Shown piece after piece: positions 37,818 through 47,598 of a stretch of DNA of 64,000 bases. The notes beneath the pieces were generated by a model. The model saw only the letters and a list, made by a program, of their open reading frames with translations. It had not been told where the DNA came from and ran no database searches. The position numbers and the translations under genes are program-made. The DNA is from Mesorhizobium sp. B2-7-2 (GTDB lineage Bacteria; Pseudomonadota; Alphaproteobacteria; Rhizobiales; Rhizobiaceae), in the NCBI RefSeq assembly GCF_006440775.1, contig NZ_VFTZ01000003.1, forward strand, positions 367,314 through 431,313. The letters are read 5' to 3'. The first letter of the stretch is position 1. The number at the start of each line of letters is the position of its first letter.

Positions 37818-40271
37818 TCACCCGGCCGGCAACGCGTAGGCGATGACTTCGTCGCCGACCTTGGTTTCCATGAAGTGGTGGCCGCCGGGCGCGATGACGA
37901 CATACTGCCTACCGTCGACCTCATAGGTCATCGGCGTCGTCTGGCCGCCGGCAGGAAGATCGGCCTGCCATACCTCCTTGCCGGTCTTGATGTCGATGGC
38001 GCGCAGCTTGTTGTCGGTGGTCGCGGCAATGAAGATCAGGCCGCCGGCAGTGACGAGCGGACCGCCATTGTTCGGCGTCCCGATGGTGAGCGGCAGCATC
38101 GAGGGAATGCCGAACGGGCCGTTGTTGTTGGCGCTGCCGAGCGGCTCGTCCCATAGGGTCCGGCCCGTCTTGAGATCGATGGCGCGGATGTGGCCATAGG
38201 GCGGCTTCGAGCAGAGAAGGCCCGTGGACAGGCGCCAGCCGGCATTGACCGCGATGGCATATGGCGATCCGGCCTGCGGGTCGCCGATATCCTTCACCTT
38301 TTTCGGACTGCCGCCCTTGTCGATCGGCTTGAAGCCCATCTCGTCCGCCTTCTTGCGCGGAATGAGCTGGTCGGAGTTCGGCATGTCGTTGTAGTTGGCG
38401 ATCAGCATGCCGCTGTCGGTGTCGACGGCGATGCTGCCCCAGTCCGAGCCGCCATTGTAGCCGGGATATTGGATGAACGGCCGGTCGACCGTCGGCGGCG
38501 TGTACTCGCCCTGATAGGAGGCGCGATGGAACTGGATGCGGCAATAGAGCTGATCCAGCGGGCTCATACCCCACATGTCCTTTTCGGTGAGCACGGGCTG
38601 GTCGAGATGCGCGTAGCCGGAATAGGGCTGCGTCTTGGAAAGCTTGTCCGGCTCGACCCCGCCCGAGGGCACCTTGCGCTCCTCGACAGGGAAGAGCGGC
38701 TTTCCGGTCTTGCGGTCGAGCACGTAGATCTGGCCTTGCTTGCTGGGCACGATGATGGCCGGGACCTTGCCGGTGACGGTCGGGAAATCGACCAGCGTCG
38801 GCTGCGAGCCTAAGTCGTAGTCCCAAAGATCGTGATGCACGGTCTGGAAATGCCACACCGGCTTGCCTGTTGTCACATCGACGGCGACGATCGAGGAGTT
38901 GTATTGGTTTTCGAAATCCTTGCGGTCGACGCCGTAATAGTCGACTGCGGCATTGCCGAGCGGCAGGTAGACATAGCCGAGCTGCGGATCGGCGGCGGCG
39001 ACGGTCCACATGTTCGGCGTGCCGCGGAAGTAGGTGTCTCCGGCGGGCGGCGCGCCGGTGCGATCGGGATGGCCCATATCCCAGGCCCAGGCGAGCTTGC
39101 CGGTGATGGCGTCATAGCCGCGGATGACGCCTGAGGGCGCATTCTCGGCCTGGCCGTCCTTGACCTGCGCGCCCACCACGGCGATGCCGCGCACGATCGT
39201 CGGCGGCGCGGTGATAGAGTACCAGCCGGGCACCGTTTCGCCGATGCCCTGGTTGAGATCGACGCTGCCTTGCTGGCCGAAATCCGAGCAGGGTTTTCCC
39301 GTCCTGGCATCGATGGCGATTAGCCGGGCGTCCAGCGTTCCGAAGATGATCCTCGTGGCACAGGCCTGATCGGCATTCGCACCCGGAACCGCGAAATAAG
39401 CGACGCTCCGGCAACTCGCGCCGTAGGGTATGGCGTTATCGGGCACTTTTGGGTCGTAGCGCCATTCTTCCTTGCCGTTGCGTGCATCGGCGGAGATGAC
39501 GATGTCCTTGGCCGAGCAGGCATAGAGATGGCCGCCAACTTCCAACGGCGTGTTCTCTGGCGAATAGAGGTCCTTGGTTGCGCCATTCGGCATGTCGCCG
39601 GTGTGGAACGACCAGGCGCGGGTGAGCTTGGAGACATTCGCCGCCGTTATCTGGTTCAGCGGCGAATAGCGCGTCCCCAGTTCCGAGCCGCCATAGACGG
39701 GCCAGTCATTGCCGGCCTGGTGGATCGCTGTGTCTTGCGAGGCGGGCGCGCTGGCCGTTGCAGGTGGCGCTGGGGCCGCCGGTGCGGCCGGCTGTGACTG
39801 AGCCGCGGCATTGAAGTGGGAAAAGCTGAAGGCGCCTAGGGCAATGAGCGGCAGGAGCAAGCTTGTCGCATAGGCGGCATTCCGGCTGCCTCGGCTGCCC
39901 ATATCGCGGAACGCCGGAAGGGCAAGCAGGACAAAGACGAGGATGACAGTCGGGGCGAGCACACGCGGCATCAGGGCCCAGCCGTCGAAACCCACCTCCC
40001 AATAGGCCCAGGCGAGCGTGGCGAGCCAGGTCAGCACGTATAGCCAGACGCCGGCCATGTTTCCCGCCAACAGCAGGATGCCCGCGAGCAGCAACGCGAT
40101 GCCGGCCGGCAGATAATACCACGAGCCCCCAAGCGCGACCAACCATGCGCCGCCGCCGCCGATTAGCAGGCCGAGGATGACCAACAGGATGCCGACCAGC
40201 GCTCTCCACCAGAAAGCGACACCGCGACGGCGCACAGGGCGATGAGAGTTGTTTGCAGCGGTGTTGGTCAT
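37818..40271 (-). CDS. gcd: Membrane-bound PQQ-dependent glucose/quinate-type dehydrogenase
   Basis: This 817-residue mGDH-family protein has about five TM helices (residues 15-135) that anchor it and bind ubiquinone. A periplasmic eight-bladed PQQ propeller follows, with blade motifs such as GKLAWAWDMG, GKPVWHFQTVHHDLWDYDL and GRTLWDEPLG. It oxidises aldoses (glucose to gluconolactone) or cyclic polyols and feeds electrons to the quinone pool. The start was set at MTNTAANN; the longer frame to 40316 adds 15 residues without an RBS. PQQ synthesis genes are not in the window. It is divergent from the act-cox operon, whose complex III would reoxidise the quinol it makes. Specificity within glucose/quinate/shikimate is not settled by the sequence. 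Confidence 0.9.
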   Translation of the reverse strand: MTNTAANNSHRPVRRRGVAFWWRALVGILLVILGLLIGGGGAWLVALGGSWYYLPAGIALLLAGILLLAGNMAGVWLYVLTWLATLAWAYWEVGFDGWALMPRVLAPTVILVFVLLALPAFRDMGSRGSRNAAYATSLLLPLIALGAFSFSHFNAAAQSQPAAPAAPAPPATASAPASQDTAIHQAGNDWPVYGGSELGTRYSPLNQITAANVSKLTRAWSFHTGDMPNGATKDLYSPENTPLEVGGHLYACSAKDIVISADARNGKEEWRYDPKVPDNAIPYGASCRSVAYFAVPGANADQACATRIIFGTLDARLIAIDARTGKPCSDFGQQGSVDLNQGIGETVPGWYSITAPPTIVRGIAVVGAQVKDGQAENAPSGVIRGYDAITGKLAWAWDMGHPDRTGAPPAGDTYFRGTPNMWTVAAADPQLGYVYLPLGNAAVDYYGVDRKDFENQYNSSIVAVDVTTGKPVWHFQTVHHDLWDYDLGSQPTLVDFPTVTGKVPAIIVPSKQGQIYVLDRKTGKPLFPVEERKVPSGGVEPDKLSKTQPYSGYAHLDQPVLTEKDMWGMSPLDQLYCRIQFHRASYQGEYTPPTVDRPFIQYPGYNGGSDWGSIAVDTDSGMLIANYNDMPNSDQLIPRKKADEMGFKPIDKGGSPKKVKDIGDPQAGSPYAIAVNAGWRLSTGLLCSKPPYGHIRAIDLKTGRTLWDEPLGSANNNGPFGIPSMLPLTIGTPNNGGPLVTAGGLIFIAATTDNKLRAIDIKTGKEVWQADLPAGGQTTPMTYEVDGRQYVVIAPGGHHFMETKVGDEVIAYALPAG

Positions 40272-40395
40272 GGCATTTTCCAGCGTGAAACAGATCGTGA
40301 TATCTGGCGAACGCATGGGAGCGGCCGTGGTTGCGGATTAAATCCGCGACCCGTTTCCGGTTGCAGTCACCATTCTGTGATTCCGCCACGGGTTC

Positions 40396-40421
40396 GGAAC
40401 CTTGGCGGCGAAAGCACCGTT
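40396..40421 (+). promoter_or_regulatory. Consensus EcfG-type promoter of the act-cox operon
   Basis: GGAAC (40396-40400) and CGTT (40418-40421) are exactly 17 nt apart, a full match to the EcfG consensus. The predicted start site is near 40428. This excludes the GTG at 40424 as first codon and favours the ATG at 40466. It is the only promoter-like element before a block of twelve genes with almost no gaps. Confidence 0.65.
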
Positions 40422-40465
40422 AGGTGTCGTCAACTCTGGGTGCCTTCAGCAGAATCGGCGAGGGG

Positions 40466-41122
40466 ATGCCGCAAATCTTCTCGAAACACGCCAATGGCGT
40501 TGCGCGCTTTGTCATCTGGGGAAGTTTTGCCGTTCTGCTGATCGCCGCCGCGATCGGGACAATCCTTCCCCGTTCGGACCTGGTTACGGGAGTAGGTGAG
40601 CCATTGGCGCAGCCGGTGCCGTTCAGTCACAAGCACCATGTCGGCCAGCTCGGCATCGACTGCCGCTATTGCCACAATGGCGTCGAGACCTCGTCTTCGG
40701 CGGGTTTGCCGGCGACCGAAGTTTGCATGACCTGCCATTCGCAGCTTTTCACCAATGCCGACATGCTGGCACCGGTCCGCGCAAGCCTGGCTGGCGGCAA
40801 GCCGATCGAATGGCAGCGCGTCAACAGCGTGCCCGATTTCGTCTTCTTCAATCATGCGATCCACATCAACAAAGGTGTCGCCTGCGAGACCTGTCATGGC
40901 GAGGTCGACGAGATGCCGCTGACGATGCGGGCGCGCACACTGAGCATGGAGTGGTGCCTCGGCTGCCATCGCAATCCGGAGCCGAATTTACGTCCCCCGC
41001 AGGACGTGTTCCTGATGCACTGGCAGCCGCCTGCCGACATCGATGAGATCAGGCGGCAGCTGATCGGCATGCTCGACATCCACCCCGAGACGATGACGGA
41101 TTGCTATGTCTGCCATCGCTGA
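40466..41122 (+). CDS. actA: Alternative complex III pentahaem cytochrome c subunit ActA
   Basis: This 218-residue membrane-anchored cytochrome has one TM helix (VARFVIWGSFAVLLIAAAIG) and then a periplasmic part with five CxxCH haem sites: CRYCH, CMTCH, CETCH, CLGCH and CYVCH. Five haems and this length match ActA of alternative complex III. It takes part in electron transfer from quinol to the terminal acceptor. An AGGGG directly abuts the ATG, too close for a normal ribosome-binding site, so the start remains somewhat uncertain. It overlaps actB by 17 nt. Confidence 0.9.
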   Translation: MPQIFSKHANGVARFVIWGSFAVLLIAAAIGTILPRSDLVTGVGEPLAQPVPFSHKHHVGQLGIDCRYCHNGVETSSSAGLPATEVCMTCHSQLFTNADMLAPVRASLAGGKPIEWQRVNSVPDFVFFNHAIHINKGVACETCHGEVDEMPLTMRARTLSMEWCLGCHRNPEPNLRPPQDVFLMHWQPPADIDEIRRQLIGMLDIHPETMTDCYVCHR

Positions 41123-44078
41123 CAAGCCTGGTTCCGCCATCGACATCGAGGCTCTGCGCAAGCGGCTGGCGCATGGCGGCGAAATATGGCGCAGCCTCGA
41201 CGAGGTCGCCGGCACCGCCGAATTCCGTCGCTTTGTCGAGGCCGAGTTCCCGGCGATCGCGGAACGCCTGCCGGCGAAGCCGAACCGGCGGACGCTGCTG
41301 AAGCTGATGGGCGCCTCGCTGTCGCTTGCCGGGCTGGCCGCCTGCAGCAGGGCGGAAAAAATCGTGCCCTATGTGCGCCAGCCGGAAATCCTGGTCCCAG
41401 GCAAGCCTGTCTACTATGCGACGACGCTGTCGAGTGACGGCTTCGGTATCGGCGCCATCGTCGAAAGCCATGAAGGGCGGCCGACCAAGATCGAGGGCAA
41501 TCCGGATCATCCGGCCTCGCGCGGCGCCGCCGACGCCGTGATGCAGGCAGCCGTGCTGACGCTGTTCGATCCCGACCGTTCACGCGCGCCACTCAAGGAT
41601 GGCCAGCCGGCATCGTATGGCGATTTCCTGAAGGCAATGGCGGGGCTCGTTTCGCGATGGACGGTATCGCAAGGGCAGGGCGGAGCCTTGCTGGTTGAAG
41701 CGACCACCTCGCCGACGCTCGCGGCGCAGCTGGATGCGCTGCGGACACGCTATCCGCGGCTGAAACTCTATCGTCATGATTCGTTGGCGACGCCGGCCGC
41801 GGGGGAGGCGTCGCGTGCCCTGTTCGGGTCGGCGCTGACGCCGGTCTATCGCTTTGACCGCGCCGATACGATCGTCAGCCTCGACGCCGATTTCCTCGGC
41901 GAAGGACCAGGACGGCTCGCCTATGCGCGCGACTTTGCTGCGCGGCGACGTGTACGCGATCCATCCGACCGGATGAGCCGGCTTTATGCGGTGGAGTCGA
42001 CGCCGACAATCACTGGGGCCGCCGCCGATCACCGGGTTGCGATCAAGCCAAGCGACGTCGAAGCCGTGGCTGCCGGATTGAACGCGGCGTTGACCGGCCA
42101 AACCGGAGCTTCCGGCTCGCCGGTCGACCCGGCGTGGATGGCGGCGCTGGTCGACGACTTGAGCGCGGCGGGCCGCAATGCGCTGGCCATCGCAGGGACG
42201 CAGCAGAGCGCCTTCATTCAAGCGGTCGCACTTGCCGCCAATGCGAAGCTTGGCGCGTTTGGCAACACAGTCGAGCTGATCGAGCCGCCGGATGCGCTGC
42301 ATGTCGATGGCGACCTGGAGGCGATGTGCCAAGCGATTGGCCACGAGGCGATAGACACCGTCGTGGCGCTGGGCGCAAACCCGCTGCACACCGCGCCTGC
42401 AGGCCTCGATGTGCGCGAGGCGTTCTCCAGCCTGAAGCTGCTGGTCCATCACGGCCTCTATCGCGACGAGACGGCGTTCCTGGCGCATTGGCATTTATCG
42501 GCTGCGCACGAGCTCGAAAGCTGGAGCGACATCCGCGCCCATGACGGCAGCACCTCGCTGGTCCAGCCGCTGATCAAACCGCTTTACGACGGCAAGACCG
42601 TACACGAGCTTCTTGCCGCGCTTGGCGGCGAGTTCGAGGCCGATCCGTTTTTGCTTATCCGGCAGCATTGGGCGCAGCTCGATGATGATGCCTGGCGAAA
42701 GGCCCTGCGCGACGGAGTCATGGCGGACAGTGCTGCCAAGCCGGTATCCGTCACAGTGCCGCCGGACCTGGCAGGACTGAAGCCGGCAGCAATGGCAGGC
42801 AACGGCATCGATGTCCGCTTCGTCGCGGATCCCTGGCTGCGCGATGGGCGTTACGCCAACGCCTCATGGCTGCAGGAACTGCCGCGACCCTTGACGAAGA
42901 TTGTGTGGGGCAACGCCGCGCTCGTCTCGCCCGCCACCGCCGAGCGACTGAAGGTCGGAAATGGCGAGGTCGTCAATGTCGCTTCCAATGGGGCGGCCAT
43001 CGATGCACCTGCCTGGATCATGCCCGGTCATCCGGACGAAACGATAACGCTATCCTTCGGCTTCGGGCGAAAGCTAGGTTCCGTTGCTGCGCTATCGCAA
43101 GGCTACGACGCCTTCCAATTACGTCGTGGTTCGGAATGGTTTGCCACCGGCGCGGCCATCGCGCCCCGCAAGAACAGCGTGCGCGTCATCACCACGCAGC
43201 ATCACCAGGCGATGGAAGGCCGAGCCATCGTGCGCCATGCGTCTCTCAATGCATTCCGACAGAACCCGGATTTCGTGCGCATGAATGCGCCGCCGGCGCC
43301 AACGGAATCGCTCTATCCCGACTGGCCTTACGATCAGGAAGCCTGGGCGATGGCGATCGACCTCTCGGCCTGCATCGGCTGCATGGCTTGCGTCTCGGCC
43401 TGCCAGGCGGAGAACAACATCGCGCCGGTCGGGCCGGAGGAATGCGAGCGCGGCCACGAGATGCACTGGCTGCGGGTCGACCGCTACTATGCCGGACCGG
43501 TCGATGCGCCCGACACTTTCTTCCAGCCGGTGCCCTGCATGCATTGCGAGAAGGCGCCGTGCGAAGTGGTGTGCCCGGTCAACGCCACCGTGCACACGCA
43601 TGACGGGCTGAATGCGCAGGTCTACAACCGCTGCATCGGCACGCGCTACTGCTCGCAGAATTGCCCCTACAAGGTGCGGCGCTTCAACTTCCTCGATCAT
43701 CAATCCTTCGACAAGGAGGAGGCAGGTCCGGAGCAGGGCGTGCACAATCCGAATGTCAGCGTGCGCTCGCGCGGGGTGATGGAGAAATGCACCTATTGCG
43801 TCCAGCGCATCAGCGCCAAGCGCATCCAGGCGCAGATCGAGAACCGCGACATCGCCGATGGCGAAGTGGTCACCGCCTGTCAGCAGGCCTGCCCGACCCA
43901 GGCCATCACCTTCGGCGATCGCAACAAGAAAGATGCAAAGGTCGTTCGCGAGAAAAGCGCGCCGCAGAATTACGCGCTGCTGGAGGAGCTGAATACACGG
44001 CCGCGCACCACCTATCTCGGCAAGATTTCCAATCCGAACGGCAAGCTTGCCAAGCCGGGCGAGGCGACTGATGGCTGA
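41106..44078 (+). CDS. actB: Alternative complex III iron-sulfur subunit ActB (fused B1-B2)
   Basis: This 990-residue protein has a TAT-variant export signal at residues of about 57-80 (NRRTLLKLMGASLSLAGLAA then C). A large molybdopterin-oxidoreductase-like domain follows, which in this family carries no cofactor. The C-terminal ferredoxin-like domain (about 755-960) has cysteine clusters CIGCMACVSACQAENN, CMHCEKAPCEVVCP, CIGTRYCSQNCP and CTYCVQR...CQQACP, enough for four FeS clusters. The B1 and B2 parts are fused, as in most bacteria. It lies in the periplasm between ActC and ActA. Confidence 0.93.
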   Translation: MSAIADKPGSAIDIEALRKRLAHGGEIWRSLDEVAGTAEFRRFVEAEFPAIAERLPAKPNRRTLLKLMGASLSLAGLAACSRAEKIVPYVRQPEILVPGKPVYYATTLSSDGFGIGAIVESHEGRPTKIEGNPDHPASRGAADAVMQAAVLTLFDPDRSRAPLKDGQPASYGDFLKAMAGLVSRWTVSQGQGGALLVEATTSPTLAAQLDALRTRYPRLKLYRHDSLATPAAGEASRALFGSALTPVYRFDRADTIVSLDADFLGEGPGRLAYARDFAARRRVRDPSDRMSRLYAVESTPTITGAAADHRVAIKPSDVEAVAAGLNAALTGQTGASGSPVDPAWMAALVDDLSAAGRNALAIAGTQQSAFIQAVALAANAKLGAFGNTVELIEPPDALHVDGDLEAMCQAIGHEAIDTVVALGANPLHTAPAGLDVREAFSSLKLLVHHGLYRDETAFLAHWHLSAAHELESWSDIRAHDGSTSLVQPLIKPLYDGKTVHELLAALGGEFEADPFLLIRQHWAQLDDDAWRKALRDGVMADSAAKPVSVTVPPDLAGLKPAAMAGNGIDVRFVADPWLRDGRYANASWLQELPRPLTKIVWGNAALVSPATAERLKVGNGEVVNVASNGAAIDAPAWIMPGHPDETITLSFGFGRKLGSVAALSQGYDAFQLRRGSEWFATGAAIAPRKNSVRVITTQHHQAMEGRAIVRHASLNAFRQNPDFVRMNAPPAPTESLYPDWPYDQEAWAMAIDLSACIGCMACVSACQAENNIAPVGPEECERGHEMHWLRVDRYYAGPVDAPDTFFQPVPCMHCEKAPCEVVCPVNATVHTHDGLNAQVYNRCIGTRYCSQNCPYKVRRFNFLDHQSFDKEEAGPEQGVHNPNVSVRSRGVMEKCTYCVQRISAKRIQAQIENRDIADGEVVTACQQACPTQAITFGDRNKKDAKVVREKSAPQNYALLEELNTRPRTTYLGKISNPNGKLAKPGEATDG

Positions 44079-45429
44079 AGCGAGCGCGAACAGCCCGGCC
44101 GTCCTGCGCGGCCGTCACGATTTTCCCGAGATCAGCGGGCGCATCGGTTCGATCGTGCTCAGCGGCCGCCTGCCGCGCCATTTCTGGACTGCGTTCTTGC
44201 TCTGCTTCCTGCTGGTTTTGCTGCTGCTCTATTCGATCACCTATCTCATTGCGGTCGGCGTTGGCGGCCTCGGCATCAACATGCCGGTGGTCTGGGGCAC
44301 GATGATCTCCAATTTCGTCTGGTGGATCGGCATCGGTCACGCCGGCACGCTGATCTCGGCGGTGCTGTTGCTGCTGCGCCAACCCTGGCGCGCCTCGATC
44401 AACCGCTTTGCCGAGGCCATGACGCTGTTTGCCGTCGCCATGGCCGGCCTGTTTCCCATCCTGCATCTTGGGCGACCGTGGTTCTTCTACTGGCTGCTGC
44501 CGCTGCCCAATGTGCATATGCACTGGCCGCAATGGCGCAGCCCGCTGGTCTGGGACTTCGCGGCGATCGCCACTTACGCGACCGTCTCGCTGCTGTTCTG
44601 GTATATGGGGCTGCTGCCCGACCTGGCAGTGCTGCGCGACCGCGCTAGGTCGAGACCGGCGCAGCTCTTCTATGGCATATTGGCGCTCGGCTGGCGCGGC
44701 TCGGCCTATCATTGGGCGCGCTACCAGGTCGTCTATTTCCTGCTCGCGGCGCTCGCCACGCCGCTGGTCGTTTCGGTGCATTCGATCGTTTCGCTCGATT
44801 TCACCTTCGCGATCACGCCCGGCTATCACTCGACGATCTTCCCGCCCTATTTCGTCGCCGGCGCGCTGCTCTCCGGTTTCGCCATGGTGCTCACCATCGC
44901 CATCCCATTGCGGTGGGCCTTCTCGGTCAAGGACCTGATCACGCTCCGGCACATGGACAATGCCGCCAAGTTGATGATCGCCGCCGGCATGGTCGTCGCC
45001 TATGGCTATGTCTCGGAAGCGTTCTTCGCCTGGTATTCGGGCGAGCCTTACGAACGCACCATGATGGCGCAGCGCGCGCTGGGTCCCTATGCGCCGCTGT
45101 TCTGGATCATGCTGAGCCTGAACTGCGGCGTGCTGCAATTGCTGTGGTTCAGACGCATCCGCCGCAACATGCCGCTGCTGTTCGCGATCGCCGTCGCCAT
45201 CAATGTCGGCATGTGGATCGAGCGCTACATCATCGTCGTGACGGGGCCGAGCCGCGACTACCTGCCGTCTGACTGGGGCGAGCAGTCGCTGGCCTGGCTG
45301 GATTTCGGCATCCTGTTCGGCTCGATCGGCACCTTCTTCGCGCTCGTCTTTCTGTTCATCCGCATCCTGCCGGCGATCACCATCTTCGAGGTCGAGGAAC
45401 TGGCCGAAGAGGAGGGCAAGATCCGATGA
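44071..45429 (+). CDS. actC: Alternative complex III quinol-binding membrane subunit ActC (NrfD-like)
   Basis: This 452-residue, highly hydrophobic protein with about ten TM helices belongs to the NrfD/PsrC family. Segments such as GHAGTLISAVLLLLRQPWR and ALFPxLHLGRPWFFYW-like GLFPILHLGRPWFFYW are typical. It carries the quinol site and probably a proton path. The ATG at 44071 overlaps the actB stop by 8 nt; the start at 44047 would overlap more deeply and lacks the usual N-terminus. Confidence 0.92.
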   Translation: MAEASANSPAVLRGRHDFPEISGRIGSIVLSGRLPRHFWTAFLLCFLLVLLLLYSITYLIAVGVGGLGINMPVVWGTMISNFVWWIGIGHAGTLISAVLLLLRQPWRASINRFAEAMTLFAVAMAGLFPILHLGRPWFFYWLLPLPNVHMHWPQWRSPLVWDFAAIATYATVSLLFWYMGLLPDLAVLRDRARSRPAQLFYGILALGWRGSAYHWARYQVVYFLLAALATPLVVSVHSIVSLDFTFAITPGYHSTIFPPYFVAGALLSGFAMVLTIAIPLRWAFSVKDLITLRHMDNAAKLMIAAGMVVAYGYVSEAFFAWYSGEPYERTMMAQRALGPYAPLFWIMLSLNCGVLQLLWFRRIRRNMPLLFAIAVAINVGMWIERYIIVVTGPSRDYLPSDWGEQSLAWLDFGILFGSIGTFFALVFLFIRILPAITIFEVEELAEEEGKIR

Positions 45430-45953
45430 GCCTCTACGGCCTCATGGCGGTGTTTGCCGGTCCCGAAGCGCTCATCGCGGCGGCGCGCGGCATGCGCGAG
45501 CGCGGCTATCGGCGCATGGATGCGTTCTCGCCGTTTCCGATGAAGGAACTGGAACGGATATTGGAGATCCCGAAGACGCGCCTGCCCTGGGCCGTGCTCG
45601 CCGGCGGCATTGCCGGCGCGGCTCTCGTTTATGCTCTGATCTGGTACTCTGTCGAAATCGATTATCCCATCAATGTCGGCGGCCGGCCGCTGCATTCCTG
45701 GCCGCCTTTCGTCATCATCGCCTTCGAGGCCGGCATTCTCGGCGCCGCTTTCGCGGGCTTCCTGGGTGTGCTCGCGGCCAATGGGCTGCCCCGCTATCAC
45801 CATCCGGTCTTCAACGCCGAGAGCTTCAGCTACACGCGCGGCGGCAAGTTCTATCTGCTGATCGAAGCGGCCGATCCCAAATACCGCAAAGGCGTGACCA
45901 GGGGCCAGCTGACGCGGCTCGGCGCCGAGCTGGTCGAGGAGGTCGAGGCGTGA
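45426..45953 (+). CDS. actD: Alternative complex III subunit ActD (DUF3341)
   Basis: This 175-residue protein begins LYGLMAVFAGPEALIAAARG, the alpha-beta domain typical of DUF3341 that probably sits in the cytoplasm. Two TM helices follow (about 58-80 and 95-118), then a cytoplasmic C-terminus with HPVFNAESF. It overlaps its neighbours by four bases on both sides, which implies translational coupling. Confidence 0.9.
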   Translation: MSLYGLMAVFAGPEALIAAARGMRERGYRRMDAFSPFPMKELERILEIPKTRLPWAVLAGGIAGAALVYALIWYSVEIDYPINVGGRPLHSWPPFVIIAFEAGILGAAFAGFLGVLAANGLPRYHHPVFNAESFSYTRGGKFYLLIEAADPKYRKGVTRGQLTRLGAELVEEVEA

Positions 45954-46492
45954 GCCGCCTCGGCCTCACGCTAATGTTGGGTGCGCTGGCCGTGGCCGGC
46001 TGCCGGCAGGATATGGAGGACCAGCCGCGCTATGATCCGCTGGAGGCGAGCAACCAGTTCGCCGACGGCATGTCGGCACGGACGCCCGTTACAGGAACGG
46101 TGGCGCGCGACGCCGATCTGACGCCGGTGCCGGACAGAATCCCTTATCCGATCACGATCGAGCTGCTGCAGCGCGGACGACAGCGTTTCGACATCTTCTG
46201 CTCACCCTGCCACGGCCGCACCGGCGATGGTCACGGCATGATCGTCCAGCGCGGCTTTCCGGCGCCGCCGAGCTACCACCAGGAAGCGCTGCGCAAGGCC
46301 TCGGACCGTCACTTCTACGACGTCATCACCAACGGCTACGGCGCCATGTATTCTTATGCGGCCAGGGTGCCGCCGCAGGACCGCTGGGCGATCGTCGCCT
46401 ATATCCGCGCTCTGCAATATTCGCGCGACGCTCCAGTCGCCGAACTTCCGCAAAGCATGCGCGCGCGGCTCGAAGCGGAGGCCTCGCCATGA
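45950..46492 (+). CDS. actE: Alternative complex III monohaem cytochrome c lipoprotein ActE
   Basis: This 180-residue protein starts with GTG in a GTGA overlap. It has a lipoprotein signal (LMLGALAVAGC, Cys at about 17), so it is tethered to the periplasmic face. One haem site is present (CSPCHGRTGDGHGM), with a likely Met ligand downstream. It is the probable exit point for electrons towards cytochrome c or the CuA site of the co-encoded oxidase. Confidence 0.9.
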   Translation: MSRLGLTLMLGALAVAGCRQDMEDQPRYDPLEASNQFADGMSARTPVTGTVARDADLTPVPDRIPYPITIELLQRGRQRFDIFCSPCHGRTGDGHGMIVQRGFPAPPSYHQEALRKASDRHFYDVITNGYGAMYSYAARVPPQDRWAIVAYIRALQYSRDAPVAELPQSMRARLEAEASP

Positions 46493-47598
46493 GCCGCCTC
46501 GAGCAGGGTTTTGCGGTCACAGGTATCGCGGGATTTGTTCTCTGCGGTCTAGGCGCATCGCTCGATGCCAAAGCGATGCTGGGCGCCTGGCTCGCGGCAG
46601 CTCTCTTCGCGCTCAGCCTGCCGCTCGGCGCGCTGACCATATTGATGGTGCACGGGCTGACCGGCGGGCGCTGGGGAGAAGCGGTCCGCCAGCCGCTCCG
46701 CACCATGACGGCCCTGCTGCCGCTGGCGTTGGTGTCCCTCGTGCCTGTCCTGATAAGGCTCGACCTCGTCTTTCCGTGGGCCGCCGCCGACACAGCGAAG
46801 CTGCCGGAGACCGTCCGTGAAAAGCTTGCCTATCTCAACCTGCCGTTCTTCTTGCTGCGCTTTGCGGTTTGCGCGGCGATCTGGCTCGTCCTTACCTGGA
46901 TAGTGCTCGGCACGACCGAGGCCAATTCGAATGAACTCAACGGCAAGAAATTCGCCCTTGGCCTTGTTCTCCATGCGCTTGCCGTCAGCGTCTTTGCCAT
47001 CGACTGGATGCTTTCGATCGAGCCGGAATTCACCTCGACCATCTACGCGCTTTGTGAAGCCGCCGCCGAGGTTGTCGGAGCTTTCGCCTTGGCGATCCTG
47101 GTGCTGGCGGCAAGGCGGGCGGTGGAGGTCATGCCCGGCGGCGAGGAAGATGTCGCGCTCAGCGAGGATCTTGCCAACATGCTGCTCGGGTTCGTGCTGA
47201 CCTGGATCTACCTCATGTTCATGCAGTGGGTCGTCGTCTGGGGCGGCGACTTGCCCGACGAAATCCGCTGGTACGGCGTGCGCTCCACGGGCAGCTGGCT
47301 TTATCTTCTTTGGCTGCTGATTGCCTTGCACGTCTCGGCTTTCGCAGGCCTGCTCAGCCGAAGGATGAAGCGCAGCCATCGCGGCCTTGTCTGGCTCGCC
47401 ACTGTCGCCCTGGCCGGCCATTTCATCGACGTTTTCTGGCGAACCCGGCCACCGCTCTTTGCCGGCGGCCCGCTGGTGTTGTGGCATGATGCGGTCGCCT
47501 GGATGGGATTGGGCGGGCTGTGGCTCGCGCTGTTCCTTTTCCTGCTCCGCCGGCCAGACAGGATCGTCTGGTGGAAACGGGAGGTCGCCCATGGCTAA
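46489..47598 (+). CDS. actF: Alternative complex III membrane subunit ActF (NrfD-like)
   Basis: This 369-residue, ten-helix membrane protein is the second NrfD-like subunit, shorter than ActC. Recognisable parts are FAIDWMLSIEPEFTSTIYAL, TWIYLMFMQWVVVWGGDLPD and GHFIDVFWRTRPP. It is thought not to bind quinol. ATGA overlap with actE; the stop overlaps the next gene by 8 nt. Confidence 0.9.
   Translation: MSRLEQGFAVTGIAGFVLCGLGASLDAKAMLGAWLAAALFALSLPLGALTILMVHGLTGGRWGEAVRQPLRTMTALLPLALVSLVPVLIRLDLVFPWAAADTAKLPETVREKLAYLNLPFFLLRFAVCAAIWLVLTWIVLGTTEANSNELNGKKFALGLVLHALAVSVFAIDWMLSIEPEFTSTIYALCEAAAEVVGAFALAILVLAARRAVEVMPGGEEDVALSEDLANMLLGFVLTWIYLMFMQWVVVWGGDLPDEIRWYGVRSTGSWLYLLWLLIALHVSAFAGLLSRRMKRSHRGLVWLATVALAGHFIDVFWRTRPPLFAGGPLVLWHDAVAWMGLGGLWLALFLFLLRRPDRIVWWKREVAHG

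Noticed and set aside
40424..40465. GTG start for actA at 40424
   Set aside because: It lies within 3 nt of the EcfG -10 element and before the predicted transcription start; the ATG at 40466 still leaves a complete TM anchor.
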